DNA of 34,155 bases, from NCBI RefSeq assembly GCF_003318165.1, contig NZ_QOCB01000026.1:1-34155 (forward strand), given 5' to 3'. Positions 8,395 through 16,571 of this stretch are shown here, one piece after another; position 1 is the stretch's first letter, and every line of letters begins with the position of its first letter. The notes beneath the pieces are model-generated. The model was not told the origin of the DNA, searched no databases, and worked only from the letters and a program-made list of their open reading frames with translations. The DNA comes from Psychromonas sp. B3M02. Lineage in GTDB: Bacteria > Pseudomonadota > Gammaproteobacteria > Enterobacterales > Psychromonadaceae. The translations under genes and the position numbers were made by a program.

Positions 8395-8557
8395 ATACCA
8401 ATTGTATTAAATAAGTGCTCTAAATGTTGCGATGGAAAAATGACTTAGTTCAAGGCGTAATTTAAGTTAAAACAGTTGTTCTATTAACGAAGATAACAAC
8501 GAAGAAATAAGTTATTTTAACAAGTAAAATAGATCTGTTACTTAGTGTGATTGGTAT
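8395..8557 (-). mobile_element. MITE-like repeat, full copy 2 (inverted)
   Basis: This is a 163-bp copy in reverse orientation, bounded by ATACCAATTGTATTAAATAA and TGTGATTGGTAT. It is more diverged than the copies at 151 and 34015 but co-linear through its whole length. It sits between the carbonic anhydrase stop and that gene's likely terminator at 8607-8640, so it is probably transcribed as part of the 3' UTR, where it could fold into a long stem. Confidence 0.8.
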
Positions 8558-8573
8558 TATTTGTCGATAATTA

Positions 8574-8645
8574 TTAAGCCTTTGTACTACGGCTTAAAAC
8601 AATAATGTATAAAGCTGAAATAGTTATTTCAGCTTTATACTTAAT
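8574..8645 (+). terminator. Tandem hairpins ending the carbonic anhydrase unit
   Basis: A 7-bp hairpin (TTAAGCC 8574-8580 with GGCTTAA 8591-8597) is followed by a perfect 15-bp stem with a 4-nt loop (8607-8621 with 8626-8640) and a T-rich tail (TTAATTTTCTT). The large stem is symmetrical enough to stop transcripts from syd on the minus strand too. The rest of 8641-8773 shows nothing else I can support. Confidence 0.75.
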
Positions 8646-8773
8646 TTTCTTAAATATAATTGCACAAAAATATCTCTTTGCTTGCTGGCTACACGTAATG
8701 GCTACAATGCTAGAGTGCTAATATTAATAACTAACTGCCCTCCCTTTTATAAACCCCGCGCTAAACAAACAGC

Positions 8774-9325
8774 CTATGGCAATATTGGAGTCAACTTACT
8801 TAGAAACTCTGCTAATGACTCAGCTAACACCGCTTCCTGTTTTTTGCCTAACGTTTCTAACTGCACTTGACCTGTTTCATTTAGGATTGAGATCACTTGC
8901 ATCTCATCACTGCAAGTTGCAATAAACATAGAAGCAGGTTTCTTTAAACGTTTTTGCATCATAAAGTGGGCAATCATGTTCTCTTGCAAACCAGAAAAAT
9001 CTTGCTCATTCCAAACTTGGATAAGTTCAATGGGATGGCCATCAAACTCACAGGGCAAATGATCGCAATAATTGGTGCAAAACAACACTTCAATGGATGG
9101 ATGTAAGGTTATTTCGAGCGCTTCTTCAATATTCTTTAAGTCCGCTTTTTCCTCACGGGGTGTTGCTTTCCAAGTTATTTGATCACCAACGACTTGGCCC
9201 ACCTGACATGGCGACAACCACTCTGGGTCAAATAACTGCGTTGGTAATGTTCCTTTTTCTGCTTCCCATAAGGCAAGGTGGCGTTGCTGTAACGCTAATA
9301 ACTCAGTTTGGATATCTGTATTCAT
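8774..9325 (-). CDS. syd: SecY-interacting protein Syd
   Basis: This 183-residue cytoplasmic protein aligns from end to end with E. coli Syd. Shared signatures include SPC near residue 40, the QENMIAHFMMQKRLKKP stretch and FIATCSDEMQVISILNETGQV toward the C-terminus. In E. coli Syd binds SecY at the membrane and acts as a quality check on the translocon. There is no signal peptide or membrane segment, as expected. It is divergent from queF with 105 bp between the two start codons, the same pairing as in E. coli, which supports both calls. Confidence 0.95.
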   Translation of the reverse strand: MNTDIQTELLALQQRHLALWEAEKGTLPTQLFDPEWLSPCQVGQVVGDQITWKATPREEKADLKNIEEALEITLHPSIEVLFCTNYCDHLPCEFDGHPIELIQVWNEQDFSGLQENMIAHFMMQKRLKKPASMFIATCSDEMQVISILNETGQVQLETLGKKQEAVLAESLAEFLSKLTPILP

Positions 9326-9430
9326 AGTTCGAATAATTCTTCTTTTTAGTTACAATACGACATATTGTAACGATTCGGGCTGTTTTGTCTTGTATTTATA
9401 ACACCCTCTGCTTTTAAAATGAGAAACTCA
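9326..9430. promoter_or_regulatory. Divergent syd/queF promoter region
   Basis: This 105-bp spacer separates the syd and queF start codons and must hold promoters for both. It is AT-rich, with a small run TTACAATACGACATATTGTAA near the syd side that is a near-palindrome (TTACAATA 9350-9357 with TATTGTAA 9363-9370). No well-formed -35/-10 pair stands out. Confidence 0.5.
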
Positions 9431-10288
9431 ATGTCAAATTCAACACTGTATGATCAAGATGTCGCCTTAACAGGTTTATCACTCGGTAAAGTAACCGAAT
9501 ATAAATGCCATTATGACAATAGCTTACTGCAAGGTGTGCCACGTAGTTTAAACCGTAATGAATTATCCCTAGAGGCTAACTCTTTACCTTTTTATGGCAT
9601 TGATTTATGGAATATCTATGAGCTTTCTTGGTTAAACAGCAAAGGCAAACCTATTGTTGCAACAGGAGTTGTTAAAGTCCCTTACGATAGTGAGTTTTTA
9701 ATCGAGTCTAAATCATTTAAGCTTTACCTAAATAGTTTTAACCAGAGTAAGTTTGACTCGGTAGAAACGGTACAAAAGATTCTCAGCAATGATTTATCAG
9801 CCTGTGCAAAAAAACCAGTAGAAGTAACACTTAATGCGAATTTAAATACAGTAGTTGATGAGTTAGGCACTTTGTCTGGGATAAATATCGATGAACTTGA
9901 TATTGAAGTAGACCAATATCAACTATCTCCAAATTTATTACAGGATATTAGTCTAGAAGAAACGGTCACTGAAACCTTGTATTCTAACCTGCTCAAATCT
10001 AACTGTTTGATCACTAGCCAACCGGACTGGGGAAGTGTTCAAATTAGTTACACAGGCAAACAATTAGACCAAGAAAAATTACTGCGTTATTTAGTCTCTT
10101 TCCGCCAACATAACGAGTTTCATGAGCAGTGTGTAGAGCGTATTTTTTGTGATTTAATGGCACATGGTTCTTTAACGTCATTAACAGTGTATGCTCGCTA
10201 TACGCGTCGAGGCGGATTAGATATCAATCCATTACGTAGTACAGAGGCATCACCTAGCATCGACAATGTCCGTTTAGTACGACAGTAA
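9431..10288 (+). CDS. queF: NADPH-dependent 7-cyano-7-deazaguanine reductase (long form)
   Basis: QueF reduces the nitrile preQ0 to the amine preQ1 in queuosine tRNA-modification synthesis. The protein is 285 residues from the ATG at 9431, matching the ~282-residue bimodular E. coli type. I prefer this start over an ATG four codons earlier because GAGAA (9421-9425) precedes it properly and the alignment to E. coli begins here. The QueF motif ESKSFKLYLNSF starts at E92. The catalytic cysteine in KSNCLITSQPDWG is C192, with general acid D199. FRQHNEFHEQCVERIF and YARYTRRGGLDINP complete the family pattern. Confidence 0.97.
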   Translation: MSNSTLYDQDVALTGLSLGKVTEYKCHYDNSLLQGVPRSLNRNELSLEANSLPFYGIDLWNIYELSWLNSKGKPIVATGVVKVPYDSEFLIESKSFKLYLNSFNQSKFDSVETVQKILSNDLSACAKKPVEVTLNANLNTVVDELGTLSGINIDELDIEVDQYQLSPNLLQDISLEETVTETLYSNLLKSNCLITSQPDWGSVQISYTGKQLDQEKLLRYLVSFRQHNEFHEQCVERIFCDLMAHGSLTSLTVYARYTRRGGLDINPLRSTEASPSIDNVRLVRQ

Positions 10289-10308
10289 CGCTAAATTTGT
10301 TACAATAG

Positions 10309-10340
10309 TTACACCTTAAAGGGGTTTAAGGTGTAAATTT
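10309..10340 (+). terminator. queF terminator
   Basis: A perfect 12-bp stem (10309-10320 with 10325-10336) closed by a GGGG loop lies ~20 bp after the queF stop. The tail is only ATTTCAT, so read-through into the downstream TPR gene is possible. Confidence 0.65.
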
Positions 10341-10361
10341 CATATAAGGTTTTAAGTATTC

Positions 10362-12563
10362 ATGAACTCTTTTTTACGTGCATTTATAGGTTGCTTGCTG
10401 GTGTCGTTAAGTCACTTCGTGTTAGCAATAGAACTCGGTGATGCGCAAATCCCCGCATCTATTAAAGAAAGCTATAAAAACCGTGAACTTGAACCTGTGT
10501 CTTGTATTAAGAACGTCACTGCTTTTATGGACAAAGTGGCTGCTCTGCCACCTCCACAAGATAACTTTATTAATAAAAATTCTCGCTTAACTACTAAAAG
10601 AATACCGAATAATGCCCCTACACATCTATTAGCGTCTTGTTACATTGAGCTAGAGAATTACGAAAAAAGTTTATCGCTATTAATGCCGTTATTAAAAAAC
10701 CCTAGCGAAACAGCAGATGAAATTAGAACCTTAAATCTGATTGCCAGTGAAATTCCTGAACCAGAACGCCCACAATTAAGTAATGAAACGCTGATTAATA
10801 TGATGCAGCACTCACTACAAGTAATGGAAGATAACAAAAAAACCAATTACGCAAACCTACCAGAGATAGTTAATTTAAGTGTTACTAAACTAGCTTTGGA
10901 GACGCATCAATATCAAGTAGCAAATGAATCGTTAGGCAAAGTTAAACAAAGCCTTAAAAACAGCAAAAATAATGAATTACTGGCTTGGTTAGCTTATTAT
11001 TATGGGCACTATTATGACCAAATTAACCAACAACAATTAGCGGTTTCAAATTTTCAAACGGCTAAAACAATGGCTGATCAACAACAATTAATTAAGCTTA
11101 ATAACTTAATTAACGCCAGCCTATCTAACCTTTACCAACAAAAGCATCGTTATAAACGTGCCATGGACTTTGCTAGTCAGCGTGTTGAATTGCTTCTCCC
11201 GACAGAAAACTATGTACAACAGGCAGATAGCTTACTCAAATTTGCTATTTTAAAACGTCAAAACAAAGAGTTTAATCAATCCTTAATCTATCTTTTTAAT
11301 GCCATGGAGCTGGTTGAGAAAAAACATAAAACGTTACTGGCTTACATCTACCTTGAGCTAGGGAGAACTTATGCATCTATGCCCTACGAGCTTGATAAAA
11401 ATACAGATTTAGCGCAAAAGTATTTACAAAATGCACGCTACCACTTCAAGCAACTGAATCGCCTTGAACAGCAAACGGAAACTATCTTACTATTAGCACA
11501 GTTGAATATTCGTAGCCAAGATACTGGTTTAGCCATTTTGCAGTTAGAAAATGTATTAACACTGGCAAAAGATAAATTCCCTGAATTAAGAGTAAAAGCC
11601 TTTGAGATGTTAGCGTTAAGCTATGAGCTATCAGGCGATCACCAACAAGCTAACTTCCATTTTAAAAACTTCCACTCTTTACAAAATGCCATCAAAGAGA
11701 AACTCTTTGCATTACAACAGTTAAAAATAAACGAACAATTCCAACTTATAGAACAAACACAACAACAGATTCAACTAGAAACAAAAAATAACGAATTACT
11801 GTTAAAAAATAATCGCTTTAAAAATATCTCTTATATAGCTGCATTGTTATTAATTATTGCCCTATCAATTCTATTAGGCATCTTTAAACGAAATAAAAAG
11901 CTAATTGCTTTAGAGTTAGCAACACGTAATCGATTGCAGTTACACCCGCGCTCAAAATTACCTTCACACCAGGTACAAGTTCAAGAGAATGAGTTACAGT
12001 ATCAAGGTGTTCCACTGTATTATGCATTGGTTAATATCCCATTCCTTAATAACCTGAATGGTTCTAAGGGCCTGTTTAGTGCAGAAAATATTGAAGAAGC
12101 TTTAGGTGAAGCCTTAAAAACGCATTTTTACCAACGTACGCAGATCTCTCAAGTACGTGATAATCAATTGCTATTTATTTCCGAGCAAGAGCAATATGAA
12201 GAAGCCAAAGACTTTGTGTTAGAGATTGAATCCTTCTTCAAATTCTTTGCAGAAAGCCATGATTTAACAGGTGATATCGCCTGTGGCGTGGTAGCCTTCC
12301 CATTCTTAAACAATGTATCACGTGCCATCGTGCCAGAAAGAATGTTAAACCTTACCAGCTTGGCATTATATGGTGCCTGCCAACTGCGCGATCAACTCAA
12401 TACCAACACTTGGTTACAGTTATATGCCATTGAAAAAATTCAACCGGCCTTCTTTGATGGGGACTTATGGGTATTGGGTCAAGCAGGTATAGATAAAGGC
12501 ATTGTAAAACAAAAAAGTAGTCACCCTGGCACTACCATCTCTTGGCCAGAATTAAATCGTTAG
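10362..12563 (+). CDS. TPR-repeat membrane protein with GGDEF-like C-terminus
   Basis: This 733-residue protein has a signal peptide (FLRAFIGCLLVSLSHFVLA), then ~440 residues of helical repeats typical of TPR units (for example ELLAWLAYYYGHYYDQINQQ, then QLAVSNFQTAKTMAD). A coiled-coil stretch (~450-485) and one membrane helix (~488-508, ISYIAALLLIIALSILLGIF) follow. The cytoplasmic tail from ~520 opens with RNRLQLHPRSKLPSHQ, which looks like a worn form of the DxLTGLPNR opening of GGDEF domains. It keeps the domain size but lacks a GGDEF box. I read it as a periplasmic sensor with a non-catalytic GGDEF-like output, probably working with the active cyclase encoded 81 bp downstream. Ligand unknown. 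The ribosome site is weak. Confidence 0.75.
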   Translation: MNSFLRAFIGCLLVSLSHFVLAIELGDAQIPASIKESYKNRELEPVSCIKNVTAFMDKVAALPPPQDNFINKNSRLTTKRIPNNAPTHLLASCYIELENYEKSLSLLMPLLKNPSETADEIRTLNLIASEIPEPERPQLSNETLINMMQHSLQVMEDNKKTNYANLPEIVNLSVTKLALETHQYQVANESLGKVKQSLKNSKNNELLAWLAYYYGHYYDQINQQQLAVSNFQTAKTMADQQQLIKLNNLINASLSNLYQQKHRYKRAMDFASQRVELLLPTENYVQQADSLLKFAILKRQNKEFNQSLIYLFNAMELVEKKHKTLLAYIYLELGRTYASMPYELDKNTDLAQKYLQNARYHFKQLNRLEQQTETILLLAQLNIRSQDTGLAILQLENVLTLAKDKFPELRVKAFEMLALSYELSGDHQQANFHFKNFHSLQNAIKEKLFALQQLKINEQFQLIEQTQQQIQLETKNNELLLKNNRFKNISYIAALLLIIALSILLGIFKRNKKLIALELATRNRLQLHPRSKLPSHQVQVQENELQYQGVPLYYALVNIPFLNNLNGSKGLFSAENIEEALGEALKTHFYQRTQISQVRDNQLLFISEQEQYEEAKDFVLEIESFFKFFAESHDLTGDIACGVVAFPFLNNVSRAIVPERMLNLTSLALYGACQLRDQLNTNTWLQLYAIEKIQPAFFDGDLWVLGQAGIDKGIVKQKSSHPGTTISWPELNR

Positions 12564-12644
12564 TTAAATTTGAGATCCCTTGCCTTGTACTAAAAAAGAA
12601 ACTGTTCGATACTAAAAAATAATAATAATAAAAGGAATCAGCGG

Positions 12645-14117
12645 ATGTCATCATCTAAAGCAATAACTCGGTTATTGCAGCAATTATTAAAACGGAGCTA
12701 TCGACAAGATAAAGCTATCGATAAATACCAATTTAAATTCTTAAAAAAATTGCAATCAGCCACCACTGCTGAAGATGAAATTCAGTTATTTGATGAATAT
12801 AGCGAACACCTTGAAAATACCCCTTATATCCTTGAAGACAAGTTGTCCGAAGGTAAACTAGTTGCACGTCAATCACAGGTACAACTGCAACAAATCGATT
12901 CATTATCAGAAGCCGTTAAAAATAAGATAAATACAATGAAAGGCGCACCAGAGCCTTACACTATTGGCGAACACCACAATGCATTAAAAGAGTTAATAAA
13001 GATTTATCAACATGCTGTGATTGAGTTGAACAAAAGCGCTAACCGTACCGAGACAGATACTAAAGCTGATATCTCTTTTATCAACGATGAACTACAACTA
13101 CTGATTCTTGAATTAGATGTGGGTCAGGCTTTTGTTAAAAAGCTAGAAAAAGTACGTATTGATATTTCTAACGATCCAGATCCTTTTCAATTACCACAAT
13201 ATTGCTTACAAGTTATTAATATTATTATTGATAGTACACGTGAAGAGCGTCGTACCTCTCGCCACTTCTTATACACACTCAATGATAGCTTAACGCAATT
13301 TTATTTAAACTTTGCACAAACCTTAAAGCTCAGTGAAGAAGATTTTGAAAAGCAAAAAGAGACCTATAAAACAATTCATCAAGGTGCAGATGAATTACAA
13401 GAAAACAGTAAAAATCAAACACTAGAAGAGTTACAAGCTTCAATCTCTGATTACGTAACCAATGTAAAAGCAGCAATGGCTTTACAGGAGCAACAACAAG
13501 AAGAAAAGTTCTGTAAAAAGTTCCAAAGCATGGTTAGACAAATTAAAGAATTACAGAACGAGACACAAAGTTACCAAAAAACTTTGAAGCAACAGAATAA
13601 ACAATTACATATTGATTTCTTGACTAAAATTCCTAATCGAGCAGCATGGAGTGAACGTTTAAAAACAGAAGTAATTCGTTTTAAACGTTATAAGACCCCA
13701 CTTAACCTTGCCATTATTGATATAGATAACTTCAAATCTATTAATGACAGGTTTGGTCACCTTGCAGGTGATAAGGTATTAAACGTGATTGCACAGACCT
13801 TGCAAAAATCGATTCGTAACGCAGATTATATTGCACGTTTTGGTGGAGAAGAGTTTACGTTGTTATTACCTGAAATCACACCAACACAAACAGAAGTAGC
13901 TTTGAATAAATTACGTGACCGCATCAAGTCTATTCCGTTTCAGTTTAAAGATGAACACCTTACCATCACTATCTCTGCTGGTTTTACTGCGTTTAATGCA
14001 TCCGATGAAAGTGATGATGCCTTTGAACGTGCTGATACCGCACTGTATCAGGCTAAACGAAAAGGTAAAGATCAAGTTATACAACAAGGTAAAAATGAAA
14101 AAAGTGTCGATGATTAA
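12645..14117 (+). CDS. Soluble coiled-coil GGDEF diguanylate cyclase
   Basis: This 490-residue protein has no signal peptide or membrane segment. Residues 1-~320 are helical and charged, ending in a coiled coil (about 275-325) that would set the dimer needed for catalysis. Residues ~328-490 form a complete GGDEF domain: DFLTKIPNRAAW, IIDIDNFKSINDRFGHLAGD, and the active-site GGEEF at 400-404. An intact inhibitory RxxD (RNAD, 391-394) precedes it, so c-di-GMP feedback is expected, unlike the membrane cyclase at 4176. AAGGA (12632-12636) supports the ATG. It lies 81 bp after the TPR gene with no obvious terminator between, so the two are likely a regulatory pair. Confidence 0.92.
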   Translation: MSSSKAITRLLQQLLKRSYRQDKAIDKYQFKFLKKLQSATTAEDEIQLFDEYSEHLENTPYILEDKLSEGKLVARQSQVQLQQIDSLSEAVKNKINTMKGAPEPYTIGEHHNALKELIKIYQHAVIELNKSANRTETDTKADISFINDELQLLILELDVGQAFVKKLEKVRIDISNDPDPFQLPQYCLQVINIIIDSTREERRTSRHFLYTLNDSLTQFYLNFAQTLKLSEEDFEKQKETYKTIHQGADELQENSKNQTLEELQASISDYVTNVKAAMALQEQQQEEKFCKKFQSMVRQIKELQNETQSYQKTLKQQNKQLHIDFLTKIPNRAAWSERLKTEVIRFKRYKTPLNLAIIDIDNFKSINDRFGHLAGDKVLNVIAQTLQKSIRNADYIARFGGEEFTLLLPEITPTQTEVALNKLRDRIKSIPFQFKDEHLTITISAGFTAFNASDESDDAFERADTALYQAKRKGKDQVIQQGKNEKSVDD

Positions 14118-14180
14118 GAGAAAACTAGCGACATAGCCTGTTTTATTTCAATTATTTACAATAAAAACAAGAGTTTTACG

Positions 14181-14235
14181 TGGCTTCTCCAGCTAACTCA
14201 GTTAATCTTAATGAGTTAAAAAAGGAGAAGCTATG
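14181..14235 (+). promoter_or_regulatory. Stem that pairs the ppnN Shine-Dalgarno sequence
   Basis: GCTTCTCC (14183-14190) is the exact complement of GGAGAAGC (14224-14231), which contains the ribosome-binding GGAG of ppnN. A G-U pair and a pair with the A of the ATG extend it to 10 bp. An inner 7-bp stem (TAACTCA 14194-14200 with TGAGTTA 14212-14218) continues it across an asymmetric internal loop. The whole initiation region would be paired when folded. This suggests control of translation by temperature, a ligand, an RNA or a protein. No known riboswitch family is recognised. Confidence 0.6.
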
Positions 14236-15585
14236 ATTTCACATATCAGCCCCGTTGGCAGTATGGCGCTACTTTCTCAACTGGAAGTTAACCAACTAAA
14301 ATACAGCGCCTCTTGCGAAACTTATCAACTATTCAGAAACTGTTCGTTAGCCGTATTAAAGTCCGGCAGCCATACCGATAGCAGTAAAGAGATCCTTGAA
14401 AAACATAAAGACTTTCAGATTAACGTCCTACATCAAGAGCGTGGCGTTATTCTAGAGCTAATTAATCCACCTGAAGATGCGTATATTGATGGTGAATTAA
14501 TTAAAGGGATGCAAGATCTCTTATTCTCAGTCTTGCGTGATATTTTATATGTTAATACTCAACTACAACCCCATCAATCCACAAAATTAAAGAGTGAAGA
14601 GTCCACCAGCTTGGTATTTTCTATTTTACGTAATGCTCATCTTTTAAAGGCTGGTATCGACCCTAATATGGTGGTTTGTTGGGGCGGTCACTCCATTGAT
14701 AAAACTGAATATTCTTACACCCGTGAAGTGGGTAATCAGCTTGGTTTAAGAGAACTTAATGTTTGTACTGGTTGTGGGCCAGGCGCCATGGAAGGTCCTA
14801 TGAAAGGGGCTGCTGTTGGTCATGCGAAACAACGTGTTGCACCGGGTCGTTATGTGGGGTTAACTGAGCCGGGTATTATTGCTGCAGAGCCACCAAATCC
14901 AATCGTTAATGAGCTGGTGATCCTACCGGATATTGAGAAACGCTTAGAAGCTTTTGTACGCTTTACCCATAGTATTGTTATTTTCCCAGGTGGTCCGGGG
15001 ACAGCTGAAGAGTTGTTATATATTCTTGGGATCATGATGCACCCGGAAAATAAAAGCCAGCCTTTGCCAATCATTTTAACTGGCCCAGCAGGTAGCGCAG
15101 ATTACTTTGAAGCCATTGATGACTTCATTGTGCATACCCTAGGCGCTGAAGCTCAAGAGCATTATCAAATCATTATTGATGATGCGCCGACTGTGGCAAA
15201 AGTCATTAAAAAATCGATGCGCCGCGTCAAGGAGTACCGTAAAGCCATTGGTGATGCTTACTCCTTTAATTGGACACTAAAAATAGATCATACCTTTCAA
15301 GAACCTTTTATCCCCAACCATGAAAATATGGCAAACTTAGTGTTACACCATGATCAACCTAAAGAACAACTTGCTTCGAACTTACGACGTGTATTTTCTG
15401 GTATTGTTGGCGGTAATGTAAAAGATGAAGGGATTAAGTCCATTGAAGAGAATGGACCTTTCCTACTCACTGGAGAAAAAGAGTTAATGTTAAGAGTAGA
15501 TAAGTTATTAAAAAGCTTTATTGACCAAGGTCGTATGAAGTTACCTGGCACTGTTTACACTCCTTGTTATAAGATCAACACTTAA
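14233..15585 (+). CDS. ppnN: Pyrimidine/purine nucleotide 5'-monophosphate nucleosidase
   Basis: PpnN (formerly YgdH) splits nucleoside monophosphates into base and ribose 5-phosphate, and in E. coli is controlled by (p)ppGpp. The 450-residue protein matches the usual ~454. The LOG-type Rossmann core is visible as [20 protein letters not shown] and [14 protein letters not shown], carrying the catalytic PGGxGTxxE signature. N- and C-terminal family regions, including [11 protein letters not shown] at the start, are intact. AAAGGAG precedes the ATG at good spacing but lies in a stem (see 14181-14235). Only one base separates its stop from the start of xni, so the two are translated from one message. 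Its position near queF also occurs in E. coli. Confidence 0.95.
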   Translation: MISHISPVGSMALLSQLEVNQLKYSASCETYQLFRNCSLAVLKSGSHTDSSKEILEKHKDFQINVLHQERGVILELINPPEDAYIDGELIKGMQDLLFSVLRDILYVNTQLQPHQSTKLKSEESTSLVFSILRNAHLLKAGIDPNMVVCWGGHSIDKTEYSYTREVGNQLGLRELNVCTGCGPGAMEGPMKGAAVGHAKQRVAPGRYVGLTEPGIIAAEPPNPIVNELVILPDIEKRLEAFVRFTHSIVIFPGGPGTAEELLYILGIMMHPENKSQPLPIILTGPAGSADYFEAIDDFIVHTLGAEAQEHYQIIIDDAPTVAKVIKKSMRRVKEYRKAIGDAYSFNWTLKIDHTFQEPFIPNHENMANLVLHHDQPKEQLASNLRRVFSGIVGGNVKDEGIKSIEENGPFLLTGEKELMLRVDKLLKSFIDQGRMKLPGTVYTPCYKINT

Positions 15586-15586
15586 G

Positions 15587-16366
15587 ATGAGTGCCTCTTT
15601 ATTAATCATAGATGCGATGAACCTAATTCGTCGTATCTACGCCATTCAAGAGAAGCAGAATGCCAAAGCAGAGTTTGCACTAAGTGCCACTAATAACACT
15701 GCCTGTAATGCGTTACAAAAGTTATTAAGGGCGCATAATCCAAGTCATGTGATTTGCGTTTTTGATAGTCACCAAGCTAGTTGGCGTCATCAGTTACTAC
15801 CCGAATATAAACAAGGTAGAAACCCCATCCCCAGTGATTTAAAAGCTTATTTACCGCATATTCAGGATGCCTTTTATGAAATGGGCATTGAATCATTAGT
15901 AACTGAGCAAGATGAAGCGGATGATTTAATTGCAACTCTGGCACACAAGGTAACAGCACGCCAACAACGTTGTACAATTGTATCAACAGATAAAGGCTTT
16001 TATCAGTTACTTAATGCTTACACCAGTATTTATGATTATTTTCAATCTCTTCACATGGATAGTTATTATGTAGAGCACAAACTAGGCATGAAAATAGATC
16101 AACTGACAGACTACTGGGCAATTACTGGTATTAGCAGCAGTAATATTAAAGGTGTTGAAGGGGTCGGCAATAAAGGGGCTATGGCTTTATTACAGGAGCA
16201 CGCTAGCTTGCATGCTATGTTTGACGTTGCAAATAGCAGTGATAAACGTTTATTAAAAGTGCAACAACAGCAACAGGAAGCGATACTCTCTAAACAACTG
16301 GTTTCTCTGAAAAAAGATATCCAACTGGGCTTTAATTTAAAAGACTTAAGATACCCTAAAACTTAA
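15587..16366 (+). CDS. xni: Flap endonuclease Xni (5'-3' exonuclease family)
   Basis: This 259-residue protein is a stand-alone FEN-type nuclease, the size of E. coli Xni (YgdG) and far shorter than DNA polymerase I. The metal-binding acidic residues are seen in LLIIDAMNLIRR (N-terminus), EQDEADDLIATLAHK (residues ~106-120) and STDKGFYQLL. The helix-hairpin-helix region is GISSSNIKGVEGVGNKGAMALL. It acts on branched or flapped DNA during repair. Xni proteins often lack one of the acidic residues of canonical FENs. The start codon is one base after the ppnN stop, and the overlapping TTAAG is the only ribosome site, so translation is probably coupled to ppnN. Confidence 0.93.
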   Translation: MSASLLIIDAMNLIRRIYAIQEKQNAKAEFALSATNNTACNALQKLLRAHNPSHVICVFDSHQASWRHQLLPEYKQGRNPIPSDLKAYLPHIQDAFYEMGIESLVTEQDEADDLIATLAHKVTARQQRCTIVSTDKGFYQLLNAYTSIYDYFQSLHMDSYYVEHKLGMKIDQLTDYWAITGISSSNIKGVEGVGNKGAMALLQEHASLHAMFDVANSSDKRLLKVQQQQQEAILSKQLVSLKKDIQLGFNLKDLRYPKT

Positions 16367-16571
16367 TACACAAAGGGTTGAGAAAAAAGCAAAAAGTCAG
16401 ATATTGGAATGAACAAATGCCTAATTTAGCTGACCAACCAGTTACTCGTCTTATACATAATATTACTCCCCTTGTACTTACTGAAGGGTTAATTACAAAG
16501 GGTATAAAGCCTTTTTATAAAGCGCGCCTTATTTCGTCGCTTTGTTCGTCATAGATTATGGAGTTTCAACT

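Noticed and set aside
16417-16554. A 45-codon plus-strand frame between xni and the anchored protein
   Set aside because: It has only a weak GGA upstream, no recognised family, and contains a terminator-like hairpin (AAAGG/CCTTT near 16497-16514); insufficient support to call it.
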